A DNA stretch of 64,000 nucleotides from Acarospora socialis. Lineage: Eukaryota; Ascomycota; Lecanoromycetes; Acarosporales; Acarosporaceae. How positions within the stretch are numbered: position 1 is the stretch's first letter; each line of letters starts with the position of its first letter. The notes under the pieces were generated by a model, which was given only the letters and a program-made list of their open reading frames with translations, made no database searches and had not been told where the DNA came from. The position numbers were made by a program, and so were the translations under genes. The DNA is taken from contig JAMYGW020000010.1 of the NCBI GenBank assembly GCA_025617375.2, positions 930,001 to 994,000 of the forward strand, written 5' to 3'. Positions 34,732 through 47,700 of the stretch are shown in pieces.

Positions 34732-35352
34732 AGGCCGAGGCTCGATATCAGAATTCGTCGCCGTGCAGCAGCAGTACATTATAGGCTCAGTACTTGTATT
34801 ATCTTGTTGCATTGCGATAAGCTGCCATCGTCTGGTTTAATTTGCGTGGAAACTAATTCTGGCGTGGAACCTCGGCCATTGCTTAGTCAGCTGCTTCTCG
34901 TACGTATAGGGCTGAGAGTTTCTCTGATAAGTAGCCAACCACTTCTGATATTCAGTACGAGTATAAACACCTTACTCGAGCGAGCTGTCCATGTGTATCA
35001 GTTCGAGCTCCACCTGTAACTCATCCTGCAGTCAATTGACCTTCGCGAATATGTCAAGGGTAAAGTCAACGGGAGCGCCACGAGATTATATTGGCCGATT
35101 GGTGACGCAACAGAGTTCCTTCCAAGACCACGCCGGCAACCCGGCCGTCAGCATCTGGCGCTACACTGAAGACTCGCCCCAGCAACCGGGTATCTCCTAT
35201 CAAGTGTACGTTACCGCCGGCTACAGCTATGATGACACGCGAGCTCGACCTTTCCAGCTGACCCCGTTGCGGCCCTTACCGTGTACCACTTCGAAGTTGA
35301 GATGTGACGGCTCGACATCTACTTCCTCCCGCTCGCCGATGCAGATACCTGA
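34732..35352. other. Unassigned spacer with short frames
   Basis: A plus frame at 34,991-35,458 (RLVTQQSSFQDHAGNP, GISYQVYVTAGYSYDD) has some protein-like character and may be the 5' part of the next putative gene in a different frame. No family was recognised. Confidence 0.4.
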
Positions 35353-35892
35353 ATGGAACACTACCGGCGCGAAAAGGCGCACCGGCAGGGTGCGGAAATG
35401 CACACGGTGCCGAGCTACGGGGGCGTGGAGTGTTGGCATCGCAATGCGTTGTTCATGATAGACGATGAGAGGTGGAAGGAGACGGGATTTGGAATGATAC
35501 AATTCGACAAGATAGATATCGAGGACAATCCAGATGATGCATTAGGTACCTTAGAACAAGAGGCGCACAGGGAGATGACGGTCGAAGCGGTTGCAACCGT
35601 CATGCTTAATATGTGGAACGGTTGCACACTGAGGCAGGAGTATGAGCCAATTTGTTCTATGTTCACGAATAGTACAACAAGTGATTGCTTCTCATACCGC
35701 CAATTGGCGGACAGCTCAAATGAATGGGGATTGTTGTCTAGCCTGAGATGGCCAGCATCAACACTCCGCCGACTCCTAGTAGACAGGCTATGCTCGGTAT
35801 ACACGTCCTTGCCTGTGCTCCAGCGAACGCTTGAACACTTGTTACCGCCGGACCTGCCGACCCACCGATTGGTCCGAGCCCTGAGAGAATGA
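35353..35892 (+). CDS. Hypothetical protein, possibly a gene remnant
   Basis: A 179-codon frame with a soluble, acidic, Trp/Cys-containing composition (for example AEMHTVPSYGGVECWHRNAL and GTLEQEAHREMTVEAVATVM). I do not recognise it. The preceding frame (34,991-35,458) contains similar-quality text, so a two-exon or frame-shifted gene starting near 35,050 (MSRVKSTGAPRDYIG) is possible. The 3' end overlaps the 3' coding end of the convergent surface-protein gene by 51 bp, which makes one of the two ends suspicious. Confidence 0.3.
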   Translation: MEHYRREKAHRQGAEMHTVPSYGGVECWHRNALFMIDDERWKETGFGMIQFDKIDIEDNPDDALGTLEQEAHREMTVEAVATVMLNMWNGCTLRQEYEPICSMFTNSTTSDCFSYRQLADSSNEWGLLSSLRWPASTLRRLLVDRLCSVYTSLPVLQRTLEHLLPPDLPTHRLVRALRE

Positions 35893-38800
35893 GACCTCCA
35901 AGCCCGGCCGGTCAGTACCACGGCTGGAATCTAGTGAGACCGTCCGAGTCCCCACAACCAACAGTCCTGAAGATTGGAGGGAAACGACGTCGCCAGAAAC
36001 TGTCAATGCCGCTCCACCAGGTTTGAGTAGTGTACCGTTGATTGACAAGGCTGTAGGATAAACTGTAGCCAAGGCACCGGGTGCGAGAGTACTCCTACCC
36101 ACTACCAGCAGTCCTGAAGGGTTGAGCAAAACTGGTGTACCTGAGACAGTGATGCCGGCTTGGCCAGGTTGGAGCGTTGTGCCGCCGATCGAGAAATCTG
36201 TCACACCTGCAGTGGCTGGAAAACCGATGAGTCGACTACTAGTTCCAACTATCAAGAGTCCTGAAGAGTCGAGTGAGACAGGGGTGCTGGAGATAGTGAC
36301 ACCTGGGCCTCCTGGCAAGAGAGTGGTCCCAGAAAACGCCACGCCTGTGGGATAGGCTGTAATTACTTGATTGCCAACCGTAGCAAGAGGTGACCAGTCG
36401 AGGTATCCTCCGGAAGATGTGGTTTGGATAGTGTATGTGTGGCTCCCAATGACAACTTGTCCGCCATTCAGAGAGACTAGATTTCCGGATATAGTGACAG
36501 CGCGTGCCCCAGCGGAGAGAGTGACACCATCTAGTTTAAGAGTACCATCTACAAATGAGATGACGTGTCCATCGACAGTGACAGGAGCTGTGATTCTGGA
36601 AGGATTCTGTGATGGTACACCTTGAGCAGCCTGAGTCTGGCTCATTATGACTAGCCCTCCGGTGCCCAGCGATACTGGAGTGCCAGAGATTGTAGCGACG
36701 GGACCTCCAACCGCAAGAGTCTTGCTGTCAATCATGATGTTGCTGCCTCCTGAGACGACAGTAAACTCATGACCTCCTATAATTTCCGAGTTCGTTGTGT
36801 ACACTTTCTGAAATTTGTTTTCCTGAGGTGGCGATTGAGCATCCGGGGGCAGTGGCAATGTTGGCTGAGAGTCGCCGTTTTTGGCGGACATAAGCACTGG
36901 TGCAGGGGGCGCTGTGTGGTCTAACAGCAATTGAGGCTTGACGTTAGACCCAGAAGCAGCTGGCTGAGATGGGTTCTCCTTTTCATTGGAGGCAGAAAGC
37001 TGTGGCGGGTTTGCAGAATATGGTGGATGTGGTGACGGTGCCGGAACTGATGCAACAAGGGGTTGAATGCTGCCTGTAGGCGACGGTTTCGCAGTTGGAT
37101 CGGCAGGGCTCGTACTAAGGGGTACAGCTGGTGGCGCTGGACTTGGAATTGCAGGTGATGCACTAGGTATGATCGCCACCATTGTTGTAGCGGGATCCAT
37201 TGCTGCTACAGGGCCTAAGGCTTTTGGTGGGTCATTCCCTTGAAAAGGGTCAACATAACACCCACCCCAAGTAGGATCGAGACTCAGGAGCTCTGGTGGT
37301 GGCGAAATTATTGGCCTGTATCCCTGACCGAGGAAAGACACAGGCGCGTTTTGCTAAATGAAAGGTTCTGTGTGTTTAGGGAGACATAGTAAGTCAGCGA
37401 TATCAAGGGAGTAACGAATTCCCGTAACGATCGAAGACAGATCTTTAGGCGCGACTGCGAGTGTAATAGACGTATAGTCAGACCCACGTCGCCCACAGTA
37501 ATCGGCCGCGCTAATATCAGGGAATACCAGATACGCAGAAGGCGACATGCTAGTAGATTGTCATGATAAACTCTCCAGGTTAGAAGGGAGGGATATTACA
37601 ATGTAAAACCATTCGAAACCACGGAGCCTTGTCCAGCCCCAGCTACAGAATGCTCACGAGCATGGATATCTCTGGAATGTAAACTGGCCAGCGAGGTAAC
37701 AGTCGTGCTATTGTCAAGACATGCAGTGTTCATAGAAGTCGCAGGCCAGTATAAAACATCGACATACGGAAAGTAGATGCTACAGGCGCCACACATGCCC
37801 TGGCAATAGTCTTGAGCATGAGTTGTGTAAGGATCATAGAGGGCTGCTCGGTCCGGTTTCAATTCTGTAGTAATGGTGGCAAAGATGGTAGTTGGTCCTG
37901 TAACAGTAAAGTATTGGTAGGGGGCGTAATTGTTATTGTGATCCTTTAGGGTTATAGTAGTTGTGATAGTTTCTGTGATTGGCTCCAGTTCGGAAACATA
38001 GGTCACTAATCGAGGTGTGTCGAGAGAACGGGCGGTGTCTGAAGGACGCGCCGAAGCGTAACACTCCGTGGGTATAGAATGCGAGCTGGTGTTTCCAGCA
38101 ACAAGAGGCCTGGTCGACAAGACAGTGCTCAGGATGCTTGTGGCTGCAGTCCCGGGTCCGCCTTGAATCGTTGATGCACTGCTAGTTGACATATCGCCCA
38201 CAATGCAATCCACCCGGAAAGCGAATGCAGGCTCATTATTGGAAGGCGCACCCACAGCACCAGTATTGTAGAATGTGTTCAAGCAGGCCTCAGCTGCGTC
38301 TAACGACCCTGCAAACTCCGGATTTCCACCAGAGTCGCAATCATAACCGTCGAACTTGGTAATAGAGCAGCCTTTGTATGCTTCGAGGTCCGAATTCCGA
38401 ACGTGCAAACTGCTGAAGGACCCATCAAAGTAATAACAACAGCTAACATAGCCGTTGGGAATGGGATTCGCGATAGGGTCGTTAGGAGAAGTGTTGTTAC
38501 CAAACTGGCTGCATCGCCCAGCAGGAACAACTACAGATTTATCCCCATTGACAGGAACGATACAATTGCGCTGAAAGAAGGCGATAACGTTGAGATGTGG
38601 GCCTAGGCTTGAAGAACTTGACGGATCTGCCGAGCTTGATGACTTCTTTGAGGTGAGGGGTGCAGTTGTGCCTGAGACGGACGAGCTGATAGACGAGTAT
38701 AGACGAGACGATGGCGGAGACGTGGTAATTGTTAAGGAGGATGTCGTACGTAGTGACTGTGAACTGCTCGATGTAGATAGTGCTGCAGCATCTGTAGAGG

Positions 38801-39350
38801 TGAGGAAGGTGCTGTTGGCCGCAACAGGCAAAGCAGAGCTGGCGGGAGCACTAGACTCTGGGGGTGGCACGCTCAACAAAGGTGGGGTTGGAGTGAGATC
38901 CCTGCCCGCATCTGGAGGTCCTTGGTAATTACCGGCGTTACATGCCTCCTGTATCCGTTGACATTTAGCTGTCCAGATATTGCAATTCTTGCTCCCTGTT
39001 GGGCCGGCGGAGTTGAAACAATCACTGTTCTGCTTCCAACACGCAGTTGAAGCCTGGGATTAGGAGATTAGAATATAGTCTGAGTTTCAGCACATTGTTC
39101 TCGGAGATGAAAGACTCTGACTGACATTGAGACAGCCATCTCGAGTGGAGTAGGTGTCTAATTCAATTCCACACCAATTGGCATTCTTCAGAACGCAATT
39201 CGCTGGTTTGAGACCGATTATCTGACTTGTCGGAGTTTCAATTCGAGGAACGAGCTCTAGCTTATTGCCGATAGTTGTAAAAGCGCTGACCGCATTGATC
39301 CGAAATATTGCCAGGATTGCCAGTGCTGATTTGCATCTGGAAATGTACAT
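35842..39350 (-). CDS. Secreted Ser/Thr-rich surface glycoprotein with C-terminal ISGTPVSL repeats
   Basis: Exon 1 (39,126-39,350) starts MYISRCKSALAILAIF, a signal peptide. A 72 bp intron leads in phase to exon 2 (37,600-39,053). That exon has Cys-rich segments (ASTACWKQNSDCFNSAG), a Ser/Thr mucin-like stretch and a Cys cluster around YVSCCYYFDG. It ends with CGACSIYFPYVDVLYWPA, typical of large fungal extracellular proteins. A 50 bp intron (37,550-37,599, branch CTAAC) leads to exon 3, which begins MSPSAYLVFPDISAADYCG. That frame stops at TAG (37,354-37,356), giving 624 residues. The same frame then continues without interruption to 35,842. It goes through YRPIISPPPELLSLDPTW, a Pro/Ala/Ser linker and at least five repeats of the type TISGTPVSL...GLLVVG. 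In relatives I remember, these parts form one protein. So either TAG is a recent nonsense mutation (or sequencing error), or it is read through to give about 1,128 residues. No GPI-type hydrophobic tail is visible. Role inferred: cell wall or matrix. Confidence 0.7.
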
Positions 39351-40794
39351 AATGCTTCAGTATTCCTACTTCCTCGGGATGCAACGATGCCGCCTTGATA
39401 GCTAGTCAACGAGGACCCTAGCTTTGACAAATAAAGAATGTGATTGTTCTTGAAGTAAATGACGGACTCGTCCTTGCCAACTCCAGTAGAAAAGTTTCAG
39501 GGGCCGAACAGCAAGTCAGAGAATGTGCGGGAAGTCAAAGGGAAAAGAAGAGTTCAGTGAGTTGATTGCTCAAGTCATACCGAGTAAGCACACGCTATAG
39601 TCGCACTGAAACCAGGAAATGAAAAAGATTGAAAGCCTGAGAAGTAGAAGATCAGGCAAGGAAGAAGGCAAAGCATATAACGGCAGAAAAGCGGCCCCCA
39701 ACCAATTACACCAGGGCGGCTATTCTTCAGGTGCAGATCAACTTGCTATTGACCGGCGAACTCATCGTTTGCAGAACAGATTTCCCGAACGTTAACTAAA
39801 GAGCTCCTCATGCCCAATGGTGAAGAGGAGGAATAACTCAATAACGTGGCTGACTGCATATAAGCAGCCACTCAGCACCTCATTGGCCTTGATCTCATTG
39901 CGTTCTCAGCCGCCCGAGAAGGATTCTTTGCAGCGAGCAGGATTCGCACAAGCCTCGTCAAAGTTCAACGCATACACTGGTTTGACTGGACTTGACCTTT
40001 TAAGGAATACTCCAACTGCAGCCCTGTATGATGTGTCTTCGCATCAAATCTAGTTCTACGGACGAAGGAGACAGCTTTCGTCTTGGAGGTCGATCACCGC
40101 TTTTAGGACGAGTTGACTAAGCCACTACATTTCATCCGAAACTTAACCGTCCTTGAAGTAAATAGAACATTTGAGTAGGTATGAATGTAAGGGGTTTCAT
40201 ACCTGTTCAGTTGAGCGGGTATTCTTGTCTGGTTAGAGGAATCGTTTGGGAGTTTACCTACCTAGAAGCTCGTCCAACCAAGCGTCTACGAAAGGTGGTG
40301 CCGTACAGGAAGCTAAAAGAATGCTGATCTACTCAGGGTCTCATGTATGATGTGAATGGGTAGTCTACCCTCTCAATCAGTGGACGTTCTCGGCATTGGT
40401 GACGCCCAGCGTTTGCCTCGCCTGTCTCTCGACGATATGGAGCTAGTGCGAGCGCGTACCATCCTGCTGCTCGCTGTTTGTCTCGCTCATTAAGACACAT
40501 TAACAGGTTCGGGTTCTTGTCGAAACAGCAGTAACTCTTGCATAGCAGCTGCTCTCTGGTGCTCGTGCCCTGTTGACGATGGTTCGTATATTGAAAGCGA
40601 GCTGTCATAGACCCACATTGGACCCCAAACTGTTGAGACGGTAGAGGAGATTGATTAATGCACAGTATAAATACACCCTTCGAGATATGCAACGCTTTCT
40701 CCATGCAAGGACATTCGATCCTCCTCAGCACTCGCTCACAATATCTTTACATATGGTACACGTAAGGCCAGCGGAAAGGCGCACCCTAAGGGAA
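39351..40794. other. 1.4 kb intergenic region, no gene supported
   Basis: Frames at 39,817-40,053 (+) and 40,333-40,731 (-) are short and lack recognisable motifs. The left part serves as the likely promoter of the surface-protein gene, and the right part is downstream of HSP10. Confidence 0.5.
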
Positions 40795-41291
40795 TTACTC
40801 GTTGATCTTGGCAAGTAGCCTATATGTCCCGTTAGTATCTTACTCAACGCCCTATTAGACGACAACCTATGACTTACTCATGGTCTCGGAATAGAGCATA
40901 TTCTTCGTCGCCAACCTTCACTGGGCTTCCGCCATACTGCGGGAGGACTACTTAGCTTGTCCTGCTAGCAGGTCTGACTGAGCGCAACTCCTCCAGGAGT
41001 ACTCACCTGTGGTATCAGAACTTTGTCTCCGGGCGCAACGCTGGGCTGCACTCTCTTGCCCTCTTTGTCGAGCCCGCCCGGTCCAACTGCCAGTACCTTG
41101 GCCTCGTTGAGCTCCTTGACACTGCTCTCCGGCAGGAAGATACCCCCAGCGGTTTTAGTCTCAGCTTTTATCCTTTGAACTAAGACACGATCGAGCAAAG
41201 GCGCAAGGGACCTGATCGACTTGAGAGCTGTTGTCTAGTTCGATTTCGTTAGCCAGAAGACCTTCCATCACTGACGGGAAGCTTATACCAT
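40795..41291 (-). CDS. hsp10: Mitochondrial 10 kDa chaperonin HSP10 (GroES family)
   Basis: This is the co-chaperonin that caps HSP60 in the mitochondrial matrix. Four exons join in phase. Exon 1 is just the ATG (41,289-41,291). Exon 2 is 41,007-41,234, exon 3 is 40,878-40,936 and exon 4 is 40,795-40,819. The protein is 104 residues, the normal size. It starts MTTALKSIRSLAPLLDRVLV and contains KTAGGIFLPESS, the mobile loop that touches HSP60. It ends ALFRDHELLAKINE. Introns are 54, 70 and 58 bp with GTATAA, GTGAGT and GTAAGT donors. For the first intron I chose acceptor AACTAG at 41,235 over the nearby ACAACAG because only it keeps the frame. The next gene, dynein, is divergent with 410 bp between the start codons. 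Confidence 0.95.
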
Positions 41292-41701
41292 GTTGAGAGA
41301 CGCAGTGAAATGGTAGCGTAGCTTGGCCGATGATTTGAAGACTTGATGCGACTGAAGAGCAAACTTCCGCTTGAGAATGGAATTGACGATTCAGCTCGAC
41401 GTATGATACTACCTTCGGATATAATTGAAATAATTTCACGTCGCTCCGTATCCGAACCAGAGAAATTTCTAGAGCGGAATTAAGCGAATGGCATATTGCA
41501 TGACTGGCGCTACTCGTCGCCCGTAGACCGCGTCTCCGGATTTACAGATTGTGATAACATCTCAAGCACAATCAACATTGAGCTCATGGACACAATTCAC
41601 GACCACAACAGTCCCGGTCGTCTATCAACAAGAGCAGACGAGTTGTCTTCATCTGTAACTACCAATGAAGCGGAACGCAAAGTCCATTCAGTCACCTTGA
41701 C
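41292..41701. promoter_or_regulatory. Divergent promoter interval HSP10 / dynein heavy chain
   Basis: 410 bp between the two start codons. No clear TATA box or heat-shock element array was identified by eye. A promoter is inferred only from the gene arrangement. Confidence 0.45.
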
Positions 41702-44700
41702 ATGGAGGTCGTCTCTCCAGGGGCAAATGGCGTCGTCCCATTATCAAATCCGTTCCCATCTATCGATCCGAATCTGGTAGTCCACCACCTTACAGAACTG
41801 CTCCACATCACATTAGGGGCCTCGAAGAGAGATCTTGAAGGGCCTGGTAGTCTGCTATCAAAGGCCAGATATGCAGACACTGTCCAGCGGTGTGCGCGGT
41901 TCGCGTCCGAAACTCAAGTAGCGCTCTATGTACAGAAGGAGGAACTTGCTGATCGTGAGCCAAACGGCGTGGACAAGTCCCTCGGTGGGTCAACATGTGA
42001 TCATCAACTCCCCATGTACTAAACAATATGTGTAGATTCCGCCCCGCGCTATGTGTACATACTTTCCAGCGACATCTCCTTCTCCACCTCCACTTCAGCG
42101 TGCGTGGCTCTGCTCAAACGACCTCAGGCGATAGACCCTTCGGTACCCATCACCTCTCAGATTCAGGTCATCAACCTTCCCGGGCTTGCTTCTTTGGGCC
42201 ACGGAAATGGTTTGCAAGGCGCTGCTGTCTCCCCGTTCGAAATCCTACACTCTGTTGTCCACTTAGCGCTGGCGCCTTACTTTGATGCTTACACCAAGGG
42301 CCAGGGAACAGTCGTTGGTAACAAGGGCCGCGCTGATGGCGAAGCGAAGACTGGTGTCCCGGGGACAAAGAAAAAGATAGCTGAACTGGAGTTAAGCTTG
42401 CTACATCTACAGCAGAATACGGAAATTCCGGAGGTTTCACTACCGCTACATGACGTTGTGCAATCTGCTCTGGAGGAGGCCGCAGGGCGGAATATAAGGC
42501 CAACGGTGGACCTGATACCGGCAGCTCTTCTGGTCGATAGCACGTTTCTGAACAGCTTACAACACAACGTCAATGGCTGGATCAAGTCAATCCAGACAAT
42601 CACCAAGTTCTCCCGGGACGCAGATAGTGGCTCAGCAACCCAGGAGATCAACTTCTGGCTTACCATGGAGTCTTCTCTGGAGAGCATTGAGCTGCAGCTA
42701 CGGAGCGACGGAGTACAGCTTACGCTGGAGATTTTGCGCCACGCGAAACGATTCCAAGCCACTGTCAGCTTCAGTGCCGATACAGGACTTAAGGAAGCCA
42801 CCGATAAGGTCCAAAAGTACAACCAGCTCATGCGCGACTTTCCCTTGGATGAGCTGCTTTCGGCGACTTCGCTGCAGAAGGTGCAAGAGGCTCTCAACCT
42901 AATCTTCAGTCATCTTAACAAGAAGCTTCGAATATGTCCTTATCCCATTCGACGAGCCCTCCCTCTTGTGGAAGCAATCTCTGGCGACCTCGATAGTCAA
43001 CTTCATTCCCTGCTTCACGGTCGTTCGTTGATGCACTTGGAGTTCAAGGACTTTGAGAAAGTCCTAGACACAACAGACCAGGTATGGCGGACATGGGATG
43101 ACAACGTCAAAGATTTCACCAACGTATCTCGCGATGTCATGAGACGTCGAAATGATAAGTTCATCCCAATCAAGATCATCAACCGTCACGCCAAGCTTCA
43201 GGATCGACTGAATTATATCAGAACCTTCCGCTCAAACCATGAGCAGCTGCAGCGTACCATCGTAAACGTGCTAGGGCCAAGAACCGCAGCCAATCCTGAT
43301 AGTGACGGAACTACCACTCAAGCTGCTGTCATAATCGAGGAGATTGGTGATATTGATGCGGTGGAAGAGGTTTCACAAGCCTATTCTGCGCTGAAAGACG
43401 TCGATGTACTTGATGTATCCCCAGAAGGGACCCAAATATGGGTACAAGCGGAGATCAACTACAACGAACGTACATCGAGGGTGGAGAACTCGATAATAGC
43501 TCGGTTGAGAGACCGTCTAGCAACAGCCAAAACAGCGAGCGAAATGTTCCGGGTCTTCTCAAAGTTCAATGCGCTCTTCGTCAGACCAAAAATAAGAGGA
43601 GCAATTACGGAGTATCAAACGCAATTGATTGATAACGTCAAACGTGATATCGCAGCACTGCACGAGCGGTTCAAGCAGCAGTATGGCCATTCCGAAGCAC
43701 ATGCGATGGCTCAGCTTCGAGATATGCCTCCAGTGTCGGGTGCCATAATCTGGGCTCGTCAAATTGAGCGGCAGTTGGATGGCTACATGGGAAAGGTGGA
43801 GGATGTCTTAGGAAAGAGTTGGGCGCTGCACTCGGAGGGCCAGAAGCTGCAGGCCGAGAGCAACATGTTTCGCAAGAAGCTCGACACAAGACCCATCTTT
43901 GAGTCCTGGCTCCACGATGTCACGCGGCGAAACGTTTCGATATCTGGGCGATTATTCAACATTAATCGAAATCGTGCTGCAGGAAACACGTTGGACTTGA
44001 CCGTCAACTTCGATCCGCAGGTTATCGCGTTGTTCAAGGAAATCCGAAACCTCAGTTGGCTCAATTTTCAGGTGCCGCATGCAGTAGGCAACATCTCCAA
44101 GGAGGCCAAGCGGGTCTACCCGTACGCGGTAAGTTTGATGGAGAGTGTGCGGACCTTCGGCCAGACTACTCGTGTTATAGTGGACCTGCCAGAGGTTTCA
44201 ATACTACTCAATGGCTACCAGAACGATGTTCAGACCTTGATTGTGAAAGGCGTCCCGCTGAAGTGGGAGTCCTTTGTTCACTCCTACGATCTCCATGTGA
44301 AGCAGCTTCCACACCTATCGAACGGCACAATCCAGCGGTCTCTTCCATCCACTCGCAGTGAGAGTAAGCACGTACAATTTGTCCGCGACTTCGCTGTTGC
44401 TGTGTCTGTTTTACAGAGTAAGACTTCGACACTCTCCACTGTTTACGACACAATTCAGAAAGCGATCAAAGAGCTGAAGACATGCCGATACGAGACGGCC
44501 ACTTTCCGTCAACACCTTGACCTGATTCAAACGGGTGTTGATCAGCTCAACCTCGAAAATTTCGTCAACTTGTCTTATTGGGTGGACGAAACAAATCAGA
44601 AGATCGAGGAGATTCTTTTGCAACGCTTGAGGCAGGCTGTGCAACTATGGATTGAGGCTTTCCAAGGCACACGAGGTGCTGCCGTCTCTGACGATAATTC

Positions 44701-47700
44701 GGGCAAACGATTCAGTGCCGTCCCAGAAGACGACAACCAAGGCTACGATCCTTACCTCACCCCTTTGATCTTGGAAATCACCATGCGCAATCAAGCTATC
44801 TACTTGGATCCTCCACTCGAGTACGCCAGAGCAAGCTGGTTTTTACAACTTCACGAATGGCTTGGTGTGGTGTGCAACTTGCCAAAGCTCAAATCCTCAA
44901 GATATGAGATGAACATCGACTTGTCTGGCTCCCCCGAGATAGACACCTGCTTCACCACCTTACCTGGACACTGTATAGACGATCTCTCTCAAGTCTACAC
45001 TGCCGTCGAGGCTCAGCTCGAGGTTGTCGAGGCCTATGTGAATAAATGGATGCAGTTCCAATCACTTTGGGATCTACAATCGGAACACGTCTACGACATC
45101 CTAGGCGACGACCTGTCCCAATGGCTACAGCTGCTACAAGAAATCCGGAAAACTCGTGCAACGTTTGACACCTCAGAAGTCAGTCGATCTTTCGGGAACC
45201 TTACGGTTGACTACGAACAAGTTCAAACCAAGGTAAATGCTAAATACGATCAGTGGCAACATGAAATCCTTGGAAAGTTCGCGGGACGGTTAGGTAACCG
45301 CATTCGGGAGATTTACACGGACGTTGAAAGGGCAAGGAGGGATCTGGAAGGCCAATCTCTAGAGGCCTCCTCTACGGCTCAAGCAGTCGCATTCATCACA
45401 ATCGTACAGCAATGCAAGCGGAAGGTCAAAGTCTGGGGTCCAGAGATTGATCTTTTCAGGCAGGGGCAGACAACTCTGTCTCGGCAGCGTTATCATTTCC
45501 CTGCCGACTGGCTATTTGTCGAACAGATCGATCACGAATGGACCGCACTGAACGAAATACTTGGCCGGAAGAGCAAAGTTGTGCAAGATCAAACTGACGC
45601 CTTACGTGCTAAGATAATCGCCGAGGATAAGGTTATAAGTAATAAGATATCAGAAGTCATTACACAGTGGAATGAAGAGAAGCCAGTCTCGGGAACAATC
45701 GCTCCGGGTGAAGCATCAAATATCCTGAGCGTCTTTCAGTCTCGGCTCACGCAACTTAATTCGGAATCAGATATGGTATCAAGAGCGAAAGAGGCATTGG
45801 ACTTACCTTCAAGCCCGGACACTGCGCTTCCAGCTACCCTAGAAGAAGTACATGACTTTATGTCCGTCTGGGCTGCACTCTCCACTATTTGGACGAGTGT
45901 GAATGATTTACGAGATATGCTATGGACAAGTATTCAGCCCAGGAAGCTGCGGCAATCGATCGACGGCCTGATCAAGATGACCAAAGAGATGCCAAGCCGT
46001 ATGCGTCAATACGCTGCTTTCGAGCACGTCCAGAATGTGCTTCGCCAACTGCTTAAGGTCAATTCACTTCTGTCAGATCTGAAATCCGAAGCTGTTCGTG
46101 AACGACATTGGGTCAAGATTTGGAAGGCGTTGAAACCCGGGAAGAGATACTCGCAGATTTCGATGACACTTGGTGATGTTTGGGACCTGCAGCTTGCGAG
46201 TAGCGAATTAATAATCAGAGACATCCTCATCCAAGCCCAGGGCGAGATGGCACTGGAAGAATTCTTGCGGCAGGTCCGGGAAACATGGTCGAACTATTCT
46301 CTGGAGCTAGTCAACTACCAGAACAAATGCCGGCTGATTCGCGGTTGGGACGACCTGTTTGCGAAATGTAGCGAGAATCTGAACTCATTACAAGCGATGA
46401 GACATTCGCCTTACTACAAAGAGTTCGAGGACGAAGCCTCCTCTTGGGAAGACAAGCTCAACCGGGTACACGTCCTCTTTGATGTGTGGATTGATGTGCA
46501 GCGACAGTGGGTTTATCTAGAGGGCGTTTTCAGCGGCAATGCTGATATTAAGCACCTACTACCCATCGAATCCTCTCGCTTTCAAAACATCAATTCGGAG
46601 TTCTTCGCTGTCTTGAAGAAAGTATACAAGTCACCATTCATATTGGATGTGCTGAACATTCCAAACGCCCAGAAGTCGTTAGAGCGCCTGGCTGAATTAT
46701 TGAACAAGATCCAGAAAGCATTAGGAGAATATCTGGAACGTGAAAGAGTCTCGTTCCCTCGGTTCTACTTCGTCGGAGATGAAGATCTGCTGGAGATTAT
46801 TGGAAATAGTAACGACACACTCCGAATAGCGAAACATTTCAAGAAGATGTTCGCTGGCCTGTCAGGCCTCGTCATGGATGACGATTCAGCTATCACCGGA
46901 ATTACCTCAAAGGAGGGCGAAGAAGTCAGGCTCAAGAAGTCGGTCTCCTTGATCAAAACACCAAAGATAAATGATTGGTTAGCAGAGCTGGAGGTGAACA
47001 TGAAATCAACGTTGGCAGAACTCCTTGCCGAAGCTGTACACGACTATAGTTCAGTTCTCGAGGCACAGGACATCTCGAACACAAATTTCCGCGACTATCT
47101 TGACGCATATCCGGCTCAGATTGTTGTCTTAGCGACCCAGGTCGTTTGGACAAGCTCGATCGATGCTGCATTAGAACTCGGGGGCGGTACGCTCCGGTCT
47201 CTGCAAGATCAAGAAGTGAAGATACTGGATACGCTTGCCTCCACCGTACTAGGAAAACTAAACCCCATCTTGCGTAAGAAATGCGAGCATTTGATCACCG
47301 AATGTGTTCATCAACGTGACGTGATTGGCAAGCTCATCGAACTAAATGCCTCCACGCCGACACACTACATGTGGCTATTACAGATGCGATACGTTTACCA
47401 AGCCGAAGGAGAATATCTCCAACGGCTTCACATCAAGATGGCGAACGCCAAGCTCGACTACGGCTTTGAATACCTCGGTGTGGCGGAGCGCCTCGTTCGG
47501 ACGCCCTTGACGGATCGATGCTTTCTTACGTTGACCCAAGCTCTCTGCCAACGGCTTGGTGGTTCACCATACGGTCCGGCAGGCACTGGTAAAACAGAAT
47601 CTGTCAAGGCGCTGGGGGTCCAGCTGGGAAGGTTCACATTGGTGTTTTGCTGTGATGACACTTTTGATTTCCAAGCGATGGGTCGCATCTTTCTTGGGAT

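Noticed and set aside
42171-42897. Minus-strand open frames inside the dynein gene
   Set aside because: They lie opposite strongly conserved dynein coding sequence and carry no domain of their own.
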